DNA from: Chitinophaga eiseniae
GTDB lineage: Bacteria > Bacteroidota > Bacteroidia > Chitinophagales > Chitinophagaceae
NCBI RefSeq assembly: GCF_012641265.1
Contig: NZ_JABAHZ010000006.1
Location: 124,001-188,000 of the forward strand
Direction: 5' to 3'
Length of the DNA: 64,000 nt
The notes beneath the pieces are model-generated. The model ran no database searches. It was not told the DNA's origin and worked only from the letters and a program-made list of their open reading frames with translations. Below, one piece after another: positions 26,182 to 33,802 of the stretch. A program made the translations under genes and the position numbers. Every line of letters begins with the position of its first letter. Positions within the stretch are counted from its first letter, which is position 1.

Positions 26182-26994
26182 TTATAATCCCATTGCCTGC
26201 TCCAGGTCACTGCGAAAACCGGGGTATTCATGAGGTAAACAATGCGTAAAGTATCTGAACTCGTTGATAAAATGTGTTTGATCACTGTAACCAAACTTCT
26301 GTGCCAACAGGCTCCACTGAGGAAACCGCTCCCGCTCAATGTACTCAATGGTTTTACGGAAGCGCACTACCCGGCAAAACATTTTAAGATGAAGCCCGGT
26401 TTGTTCCAGGAAATTTCTTTCCAGTGTACGCTTCGTCATAAACACACCGGCCTCCAACTGCCGGATGGAGATATTACCATCTGCCGCAAAGATCAGCCGG
26501 ATGGCCTCATCTATATTCCTGGCATACTTCTTTTCCCTCCACAACTGCTGCAGTAAAAAAGCTTCCAGTATACGCACCTGTTGCTCTTCATTTACACCTG
26601 CTTTTAGCCGGGTGCTCATCTCTGCCACCTGTGGCCCGAGTATTACCGATAAATCGCCGCTTTTATTACAGAATGGCTGGGAAGATATCCTGAACAATTT
26701 ATACCAGGCGCCGGGCTTCAGGTTGGTTACCAACTGCTTAAAACCGGACATAATACGCAGTTCGCATACATCATGGTTGGGGCCTGTAATACTGCTGGCG
26801 GCAGGGTATTCCTGGTGAGTGATATCATATACCGCCTGGGGCGTACCTATGTTGAATGTGAGACTTTGCATCACATGAGGCAGCACCACCATTTCCCGAA
26901 AACCTGTTTCCTGGAAATCGCTCTCCAGTACCAGGTAAGAAACGATGTAGTCCTGTAGCAACCTATGGGGTTGAAAAGATTGCACCTTGAACAT
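26182..26994 (-). CDS. AraC-family regulator with DUF6597-like sensor domain
   Basis: 270 residues from ATG 26994 (MFKVQSFQPH; an upstream ATG adds nine residues). The N-terminal ~150 residues contain a sensor region (MVVLPHVMQSLTFNIGT, ITGPNHD, GFKQLVTNLKPGAWYKLF) of the type found in many Bacteroidota AraC proteins. The C-terminal AraC domain has two helix-turn-helix motifs: ISIRQLEAGVFMTKRTLERN and WSLLAQKFGYSDQTHFINEF. It lies upstream of and in the same direction as the TsdA-like cluster, 265 bp away, so it may control that cluster. Confidence 0.85.
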   Translation of the reverse strand: MFKVQSFQPHRLLQDYIVSYLVLESDFQETGFREMVVLPHVMQSLTFNIGTPQAVYDITHQEYPAASSITGPNHDVCELRIMSGFKQLVTNLKPGAWYKLFRISSQPFCNKSGDLSVILGPQVAEMSTRLKAGVNEEQQVRILEAFLLQQLWREKKYARNIDEAIRLIFAADGNISIRQLEAGVFMTKRTLERNFLEQTGLHLKMFCRVVRFRKTIEYIERERFPQWSLLAQKFGYSDQTHFINEFRYFTHCLPHEYPGFRSDLEQAMGL

Positions 26995-27087
26995 ACACTG
27001 GCTTTTTGAAGTACGCCCCAAAGGTCCTGAAATTTCTCCAGCTTTACTCGTTTTCAGGCAAATAAGCTACCCGGCACTTCCGTATAT

Positions 27088-28071
27088 TTATTTTCTTTTA
27101 TAAAACGACAAGGCTACCTTTTCGCCCGGGTACTTCTTAATTTCTGAATCGGTAATATAACCGCTGCCATCAGCGGCAAAGCCAATGCCTTCTCCCTGTC
27201 TTTCGTTGCGGGCATAAGGCGCATCCTGGGGCTTGCGCAGCAAGGCGGCCCAGATGGCTTCACCAGGTTGTCGCTTCCAATACCAGATCTGCCCGGTATT
27301 ACGCAGGAGGATTTCTGTACCATCTGCTGAGATATCACCGGCTGTAAGATGATCAAAAGGTAGTTTATCCAGCGCCACCAGCGTAGTTTTAGCAGTGGTA
27401 GATTGTGGATAGCGGGCTACATATAAAGTACTGGTACCCACTTCCTTGGTAGCAATATATAAATCGTTGTTCAGCGGGTCCAGCAGCAGGGTTTCGGCAT
27501 TCACAGCGCCATGCGGGTATACCAGCTCTATTTTATCCACGGCGGTAATGTGGATAACCGTATTGGCATTAGCAGCGGATAAATCCGGTTCGGGGAAACG
27601 GTATACATATACACTGTGGTAGGCGGCATCATTATCCCCGATTTCAGCTACATAGATATATTGCTTTCCTTTTTCCGGCCCCGGTCCGGTAGCAATATCT
27701 TCCCAGTCGCGGTTAACGATGCCATCCAGTACCAGGGTGCCCTTATTAGCGCCTTTGCTGTCGGTTATGTATACTTCATTGGAATTACCACTGTCTTCAT
27801 GTACGTACAACAATCCCGGGTACACATGACTGGCTGCTACGCCCGACAATTCCTCGTAGTCCTGGCGCTCCGTCACCACTACCTGTGGCGTGGTTATAAA
27901 CAGGGTACAGGGACTAAGGAATGCCAGATCATAGTTGGCGGTTTTCACAGTATCCACTACTACTGCAGTGGTATCTTTGGGTGGGTTAGTTACCGTGTTG
28001 CTATCCTTACCGCAAGCCGCTGTTAAGGCCGCCATCCCGGATAGTAACAGGCAGGTGTAAACGCAGTTCAT
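27088..28071 (-). CDS. beta-propeller lipoprotein (locus 2), phytase-like
   Basis: 327 residues from ATG 28071, which begins a lipoprotein signal (LLSGMAALTAACGKDS); a longer frame from 28104 is unlikely. After a Thr/Val linker come blade-like repeats, e.g. GLLYVHEDSGNSNEVYITDS, GIVNRDWEDIATGPG, YIYVAEIGDNDA, NDLYIATKEVGTSTLYVA and GEGIGFAADGSGYITDSEI. The sequence recalls the broad phytase-like/esterase-like propeller group rather than true calcium phytase. It follows the second receptor/beta-helix pair, in the slot the phytase has in locus 1, so the two propeller lipoproteins are positional equivalents. The 5' neighbour is 66 bp away; the set is probably one transcript. Confidence 0.7.
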   Translation of the reverse strand: MNCVYTCLLLSGMAALTAACGKDSNTVTNPPKDTTAVVVDTVKTANYDLAFLSPCTLFITTPQVVVTERQDYEELSGVAASHVYPGLLYVHEDSGNSNEVYITDSKGANKGTLVLDGIVNRDWEDIATGPGPEKGKQYIYVAEIGDNDAAYHSVYVYRFPEPDLSAANANTVIHITAVDKIELVYPHGAVNAETLLLDPLNNDLYIATKEVGTSTLYVARYPQSTTAKTTLVALDKLPFDHLTAGDISADGTEILLRNTGQIWYWKRQPGEAIWAALLRKPQDAPYARNERQGEGIGFAADGSGYITDSEIKKYPGEKVALSFYKRK

Positions 28072-28136
28072 CTTTTCAAAATTAAAACGAAAAAGGACGT
28101 ACAAAGACGTCCTTTTTCCTGTGCCAGGTATAGGAA

Positions 28137-29672
28137 TTAATAGGTATGTTGATTACCGGTGTTATCTGTCGGGAATGCACCCAGGTCTTTATTGGGGCCT
28201 GTAATGTTAGCACCAAAAGTGCCACCGGCTTTTACTACTTTCATCGGAATCCCGTATTGAGTCAGCAGCGGAGCACTTGGCTTCACCGGGATAGCGTTTT
28301 TGCCGGTACCGCCAGCGTATACGCCGGCGCCAATGGCTGGAGAACTGGATTTCAGGTGGAAGTCGGCGCCCGCAGGAATCTGGTAGATACGGTAATTAGT
28401 GCCTAAGCTCATAGCCGCCATATCATAGTTAATAAACTGGGGATCGTACTTCAGCGAATCATTCGGATTATTGGTACCTGCGTTGGTACCGTCGGCAGCG
28501 ATAGGCCCATTGGTGTAACCATTCAGGTCGTTGCTCTGCTTCAGGGTAAACTGGTTAGCTTCAATAAATACCATGTATTGTTGAGCGCCTCCCATTGGAT
28601 AACCTCTGCCAATAGCGGTCAGGTTATTGTTGTACAGGGTATTGAGGGTATCGCTGGGCTTACCTTTTTCTGAGTGGAAAGATATTCTCAAACCTGCTTT
28701 ACAGTTAACGATAATATTGTTGAAGATATAACCACCAGCGTTGGTTTCAGTATTGATAGAACCATTGCGCGTTGCTTTGGTTTGTCTGAAACCACAGTTT
28801 ACTACGGTATTGTTGTAGATGTTTACCATACAGCTTTTACCGGTAGACCCTGAAGTTTTCAGACCATTGGTAGCAATACCATAAGTAAAGTTATACGCCA
28901 TATCACCAATTACACCGTCTTTAATGTTAACGGATTCGCCACCGGTGGCACCCATTTTGGTGAAGGTGTTACGCATCAGGCTCATGTATACGTTATTTGG
29001 ACGGATACCATCATCTTTAGCGCCGTAGAACCAGGAATCTTCTACAATCAGGCTGCCGAGCGTGCTGCCTTTACTATTCATGAAAATAGTAAAACGGGCA
29101 TCACCGGGAGTAGCGCCATAATCAGCAGCATTAGCCCCCCAGGCACCGCCAGTATATTCTACGTGCGTCCAGCGGAGCAACAGCAATTGAGCATTGGCAC
29201 CGCACTGGAAACCACCCCAGTAGCCTTTGAAAGCAGGGTCGTTGGCAGCATCATCTTTATACGTAGCATCTGATTTCTTTACAGTGGCAGTTTCATATAC
29301 GGTAAACCAGTTTTGTGCATCCTTAGTACCATCACTTACCAGTGTACCGTTTACCAGAAACGCGGGGCTGGTTTGCGGGCTTTTACCATCACCATGAATC
29401 AATACCTTCACACCTGGCTGCAGGTAAAGGGTGTCGCCTTCGTTAATGGTTACATCAGACATGATATGATAGGTTTTACCAGCCAGCATTGTACCTTTCA
29501 ATGGAATTGCATTACCATTGGCATCCAGCTTTGGCAACGTGGTATCACTGATGGTTTGTCCAACGATTACCAGTGGCTTGGAAATTTCTACATGCTCACT
29601 ACTCTTTTTACAAGAGATGATGGAGAGCGCTGTCAGGGCAATCAGACCACTTTTAAAGAAGATCTTTTTCAT
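28137..29672 (-). CDS. right-handed beta-helix lipoprotein (locus 2)
   Basis: A 511-residue lipoprotein (LIALTALSIISCKKSS). It is a longer relative of the locus 1 beta-helix protein: both have a similar entry region (DVTINEGDTLYLQPGVKVLI here) and matching core steps GGESVNIKDGVIGDMAYNFT, MVNIYNNTVVNCGF and YIFNNIIVNCKAGLRIS. The repeated Asn and short hydrophobic strands fit a parallel beta helix. A Gly/Asn-rich middle part (AADGTNAGTNNPNDS) is absent from locus 1. No active-site motif was recognised. It lies 41 bp after the TonB receptor gene, again with no SusD-like gene. Confidence 0.8.
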   Translation of the reverse strand: MKKIFFKSGLIALTALSIISCKKSSEHVEISKPLVIVGQTISDTTLPKLDANGNAIPLKGTMLAGKTYHIMSDVTINEGDTLYLQPGVKVLIHGDGKSPQTSPAFLVNGTLVSDGTKDAQNWFTVYETATVKKSDATYKDDAANDPAFKGYWGGFQCGANAQLLLLRWTHVEYTGGAWGANAADYGATPGDARFTIFMNSKGSTLGSLIVEDSWFYGAKDDGIRPNNVYMSLMRNTFTKMGATGGESVNIKDGVIGDMAYNFTYGIATNGLKTSGSTGKSCMVNIYNNTVVNCGFRQTKATRNGSINTETNAGGYIFNNIIVNCKAGLRISFHSEKGKPSDTLNTLYNNNLTAIGRGYPMGGAQQYMVFIEANQFTLKQSNDLNGYTNGPIAADGTNAGTNNPNDSLKYDPQFINYDMAAMSLGTNYRIYQIPAGADFHLKSSSPAIGAGVYAGGTGKNAIPVKPSAPLLTQYGIPMKVVKAGGTFGANITGPNKDLGAFPTDNTGNQHTY

Positions 29673-29712
29673 AGTTTTCGCTTGAAAATTTAAAAGATGT
29701 TATTGAATTATA

Positions 29713-32481
29713 TTAAAGGACAAATCGTACGCCGAGTTGATAGTTCTGACCGTATACATCTTTCTGCGCGAGTGTTTCGCTACCTTTTTGCTGAAAAGGG
29801 ATCAATGCCTGATTATCCGCCACGGATTTGATATACACCTGGTAAGGTGTATTCAACAGGTTCTGTATTTTGGCAAATACTACAAAGTGCTTATCCAGTT
29901 TCTTTTCTGCAGAGATATCAAACAGGTTCATATCTTTTTGCCAATAGTCCATGCCATAATAAGGAGATACCAATACAATACGTTTACCGGTGAACTGCCA
30001 TGCCAGCTGCATATCGAGCCCCAGTACAGGGTTCTTGTACAACAAGGATACGTTGGCTATATGCGCTGATTGCCCCTGTAGTGGCCGTTTTTCCAATGGC
30101 GCCGGATCGACGTAAATACGGTTAAACGTTTTCAGCTTAGATGTTTCGATAGAGGAGTTGGTATATGTATAATTTCCACGGATACCGAAGTTGCGGATAT
30201 ATTTTTCGTATACCAGTTCAAAACCAAAGTTGGTGGCATCGCCGAAGTTACTTGGCTGATATACCAATTGACTTTGTACACCGGTTTGTGAAAACCCGTA
30301 CTCAATCGGGTTTTGGATATTCTTGTAAAAGGCGCCGATCAACAGCTGTTCATCTGGCTTAGGAAAGAATTCGTAACGGAAATCAAAGTTATTGGCGGTA
30401 GTATGCTTCAGCATTGGATTACCTCTTTCATCCCATTCGTCGCCGGTAAAGTTGTAAGGCACAATCTCAAAATAACCCGGGCGGCTAATGGAACTGAAAT
30501 AAGACAAACGCAGGTTGGTCCGGCTATTGAGCAGGTATTTCAAATGCACGCTGGGCAACACATCGGTATAATTAATGGATCCCGTTTTTCCAGCCTGGGT
30601 GGGAGGTACATCAGTATCAAACTGCTGATCTGTATTCTCTGCGCGCACCCCTACAATCGCTTCCAGTTTCCGTATGGTAACCTTCACCATACCATATCCA
30701 GCGGCTACATTTTCATCAGCGCGGTAATTGTTTGCCTCCGCTGGGGAACCGGCAGGATTAATCACACCCCACTTAAAATGATAGATATCTACCCATTGCT
30801 GCAAGCCGGAACCATCGGCCACATTATCCATGTTATAATTCTGGTAGAAATTATCCCGGTGTTTGGCGCGATACATACCGCCCAATGAAAATTTAAATGG
30901 CAGATCTGCAATAGTAGCATAGTAAGCGGCATTGGCATAACCGGCATAATCGCGGTCATTATTTTTCCACCAGGTACGGTTGTAACGCTGTACAATATTA
31001 GGGTGCAGGTAAGGATCTTTCTGCGTGCCATCAGCGTAAAATCCGCCATCATAGCCATATTCAGTCAGATCAGGTATGCGATTGGCAGCTTTGGCATATA
31101 CACCAGACCAGTTTAACTGCAAATGCTGTGATAATAACCAATGTTCCCCTTGCAGGGTAGTACTGTTGATCGATTGATGCTGATATTTGGAACGGAACTT
31201 ATACCACACCTGTCCGGTACCAGGGCCTGTACGAGGGGTATATGGCAATGTATCACGGCCTATTCGTGCCTGTGCTTCTTCGAGTATAGCCGTGAAAGAA
31301 TATAAACTGATTTTATTGTTTTCATTAAAGCGGTAATCTACTTTGGCATTCAATCCTGTCCGCGTAATGGCAGTAGAATAATCACGTTGGTAAGCATGCT
31401 TGATAAACAGGTAACCATCGGCATTATCCCTGTCGGTATATTCACCCGGGTTAAAAATGCTGTGATAACCTTTATACGTGTGCTGATAAGATGCGCCCAG
31501 CATAATACCCAGCTTATTATTAAAAAACCGGTTACCCACCGATAAGCTACCAATAGCATTGGGCGTAAAATACTTCTTCGTATAATTTAGGTTGTCGCGT
31601 GTAAAATCATCTGGCTGCGCCTGGTAATTAGGGCCATGCATTTCATAGGGCGACTGTTTGTTGATAGCGCCGGTCGGAAAATAATCGAATGGGCGTTCCA
31701 ACAGTGTTTGGCTATAACCTGTAGACAGGCTACCATTAAGGTATAGTCGGTCAGGCGCATTCTTCATCACCATATTCACCGTACCACCAATGGCGTCGCC
31801 TTCCATATCCGGCGTGAGTGTTTTGTTTACTTCTACCCTTTCCACCAGGTCGGCCGGGAAAATATCCAGCGGCACATACCTGTTCTTGTTATCAGGGCTG
31901 GGTATCTTTACACCATTGATCAGGGTGTAGTTATACCGCTGATCCATCCCCCGGATAATCGCATAGCGGCCATCTCCACTGCTGCTTCTCTCTAATGATA
32001 CACCAGATACGCGCTGTAATACGTTGGCAATAGTAATATCAGGCGATAGTTGTATAGCTTTGGCTGAAACAATGTTCATCACATTACCCGCCAGCATCTC
32101 TGCTTTCTTCGCAGCCTGCGATGATTCTGCATTGCGTTTGGTATTGATATTAACTGTTTTCAGGTCTCTTGCATTGCTGTTCAATAGCAGCCCGATGAAT
32201 ACATTAGAAGTAAGATGTATGGTGGTATCCAGCGTCTTGTATCCCACATAAGACACCTGCAAATGATAAGTGCCCGCAGGTAACTTATCTATGCTAAACG
32301 TACCATCCAGCCTGGCGCCACCGGCACGTTTCAGCGCTGCGATACGAATAGTGGCCCCTGGTAACTGTTCTTTGGTTTGCGCATCCAGGATGCTTCCTTT
32401 CAGGGTAATATCAGCCTGCTGGCTGAAGACGGTTGATATACTGCAAAAAAGTAAAATGGAGATGAGTATCGTTCTTATCAT
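29713..32481 (-). CDS. TonB-dependent receptor (locus 2)
   Basis: About 922 residues from ATG 32481, giving a signal peptide MIRTILISILLFCSISTVFS; an upstream ATG adds six residues. It shows a carboxypeptidase-regulatory-like domain (DITLKGSILDAQTKEQLPGA), a plug (NVLQRVSGVSLERSS, IRGMDQRYNYTLINGVK, TLTPDMEGDAIGGTVNMVMK) and a beta barrel ending YQLGVRFVL. The plug is nearly identical to that of the 4980-7730 receptor, so the pair arose by duplication; the barrels differ more, suggesting different ligands. It is followed by a beta-helix lipoprotein and a propeller lipoprotein. An ECF sigma factor gene ends 470 bp upstream on the same strand; no anti-sigma gene lies between. Confidence 0.9.
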   Translation of the reverse strand: MIRTILISILLFCSISTVFSQQADITLKGSILDAQTKEQLPGATIRIAALKRAGGARLDGTFSIDKLPAGTYHLQVSYVGYKTLDTTIHLTSNVFIGLLLNSNARDLKTVNINTKRNAESSQAAKKAEMLAGNVMNIVSAKAIQLSPDITIANVLQRVSGVSLERSSSGDGRYAIIRGMDQRYNYTLINGVKIPSPDNKNRYVPLDIFPADLVERVEVNKTLTPDMEGDAIGGTVNMVMKNAPDRLYLNGSLSTGYSQTLLERPFDYFPTGAINKQSPYEMHGPNYQAQPDDFTRDNLNYTKKYFTPNAIGSLSVGNRFFNNKLGIMLGASYQHTYKGYHSIFNPGEYTDRDNADGYLFIKHAYQRDYSTAITRTGLNAKVDYRFNENNKISLYSFTAILEEAQARIGRDTLPYTPRTGPGTGQVWYKFRSKYQHQSINSTTLQGEHWLLSQHLQLNWSGVYAKAANRIPDLTEYGYDGGFYADGTQKDPYLHPNIVQRYNRTWWKNNDRDYAGYANAAYYATIADLPFKFSLGGMYRAKHRDNFYQNYNMDNVADGSGLQQWVDIYHFKWGVINPAGSPAEANNYRADENVAAGYGMVKVTIRKLEAIVGVRAENTDQQFDTDVPPTQAGKTGSINYTDVLPSVHLKYLLNSRTNLRLSYFSSISRPGYFEIVPYNFTGDEWDERGNPMLKHTTANNFDFRYEFFPKPDEQLLIGAFYKNIQNPIEYGFSQTGVQSQLVYQPSNFGDATNFGFELVYEKYIRNFGIRGNYTYTNSSIETSKLKTFNRIYVDPAPLEKRPLQGQSAHIANVSLLYKNPVLGLDMQLAWQFTGKRIVLVSPYYGMDYWQKDMNLFDISAEKKLDKHFVVFAKIQNLLNTPYQVYIKSVADNQALIPFQQKGSETLAQKDVYGQNYQLGVRFVL

Positions 32482-32952
32482 CCGGTAGAATTTCTGCAAA
32501 GGAAATTTGAATTCTTTTCAGATGACAGGGACGATAATGATATTAATGGAAAGGTAATTATAAGGTAATAATTAGTTAATAACCGGTACTCTGGAACAGC
32601 GTAGAAAACGGTGTGGCAAAAGGCAAGATAACCGTATTAGCAGATAATCTGTAATCATTCTGGAGAGATTCTGTACTGGAAACTAATCAAGTGTTGGGAA
32701 TATTTTGTTGTAGGTAGCATTTACTGTTACTTCCCTCTCGGATGCCCAACAGCATAAAAAAAGGTATAAATACGTATTTAAAAACTTACGCACTTATCCC
32801 CTTGATAACGAATAATATTAGATGGACATTTGTACCCGGAAGCAAGCGCCGTTACATTCCGGTACGTTCCCCAAAAAAGACCACCAATACACTCCCATTG
32901 CCCGTTCCCCAAAAGCGCTTGCTTCCTTTTACGGCTCAACAGGCCACACCGC
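32482..32952. other. intergenic region with structured repeat element
   Basis: No gene is supported in these 471 bp between the ECF sigma gene and the second TonB receptor. It holds AAGGTAAT twice (32561-32581 area) upstream of the receptor and, near the sigma gene end, a structured element: GGAAGCAAGCGC at 32838-32849 and its perfect complement GCGCTTGCTTCC at 32915-32926, with the 12-mer CGTTCCCCAAAA repeated directly inside at 32865-32876 and 32903-32914. The element could be a terminator-like or regulatory RNA structure, or a protein-binding site, of the sigma factor transcript. Confidence 0.5.
32838..32926. repeat. 12-bp inverted repeat enclosing a 12-bp direct repeat
   Basis: Perfect 12-bp arms 65 bases apart; the direct repeat CGTTCCCCAAAA begins at 32865 and 32903. 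It lies 26 bp downstream of the sigma gene stop. Confidence 0.7.
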
Positions 32953-33534
32953 TCAGTCTTTTTTCTTCAGGATATATAGTAACACCAACAGGGTAAAATC
33001 TCCTACTTTTTCCCGTAAACGCTCCAGGGCATGATAAATCAGCTTACAGGTACCGGTGATATTCATGTGCATGATCTCCGCAATCTGCTCGTACGACAGG
33101 CCCTCATAGTACTTCAGGAAGGCTGCTTCCCGCTGCCGGTTACTCAGGATACCCATTAAAGTGCTGATCTTACTCCGTAGCATCGCCATGCGCTCCTTCC
33201 CCACCAAAGGATGTTCTCCGGTTACCTCTACATGGAAGGGTATATGCTCTCCGGCAAATTCGTCCTCATGCCGGCAAGGCACTTCCAGGCGGCGCAACAG
33301 GATACGGCGGAACGATTGATACAGGTACTGCTTTACCACCAGGGGACTGGTAATTCCTTCCCGGTTCTGCCAAAGCTTGCGGAAAAGGTCCTGCAGGCTC
33401 TCTTCTACACAAACATTGTCGGGAGTAAATCTGAATCCATAATTGGAGAGCGGGGTATAATATTGTTCGTACAATCCTTCTAACGCTTTTACATCCCCTT
33501 CTTTATAAGAGTACCATAATTCGTTATCATGCAT
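32953..33534 (-). CDS. ECF-type RNA polymerase sigma factor
   Basis: 193 residues from ATG 33534 (MHDNELWYSYKEGDVKALEG); the frame runs open further upstream without support. Region 2 (EGLYEQYYTPLSNYGFRF, ESLQDLFRKLWQNREGI) and region 4 (LSNRQREAAFLKYYEGLSYE then IAEIMHMNITGTCKLIYHAL) match the sigma-70-family ECF proteins of Bacteroidota. The C-terminus ends with a short hydrophobic stretch (FTLLVLLYIL), common in this group. Such factors often work with a FecR-type anti-sigma factor and a TonB receptor. Here a TonB receptor follows on the same strand but no FecR is present, so control must be different or the anti-sigma is elsewhere. Confidence 0.88.
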   Translation of the reverse strand: MHDNELWYSYKEGDVKALEGLYEQYYTPLSNYGFRFTPDNVCVEESLQDLFRKLWQNREGITSPLVVKQYLYQSFRRILLRRLEVPCRHEDEFAGEHIPFHVEVTGEHPLVGKERMAMLRSKISTLMGILSNRQREAAFLKYYEGLSYEQIAEIMHMNITGTCKLIYHALERLREKVGDFTLLVLLYILKKKD

Positions 33535-33802
33535 AACGTTGGAGTTAATTGAGGACAACCAAGATACGCCAAAAATCATTGCCGGCAAAATGAAGTATAC
33601 AACCGGCTCCCGCATATCCCTAACGATCCCCAAAAAAAGTTAACTTTTCTTTACCAACTACAATACCCCCGCTACCATCACCGCTTTCACCCCTTGCTTG
33701 CCCCGAAATCCCTTATTACTATCCTTTTGGTAAGTGCGTATCAAGACAAACTCAGCTATTCCGGTACTATTTTCGCGCCACGGACGCCATCCAATAACAT
33801 AC

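Noticed and set aside
30313..30888. 191-residue open frame on the plus strand
   Set aside because: Antisense to the TonB receptor of locus 2; no domain.
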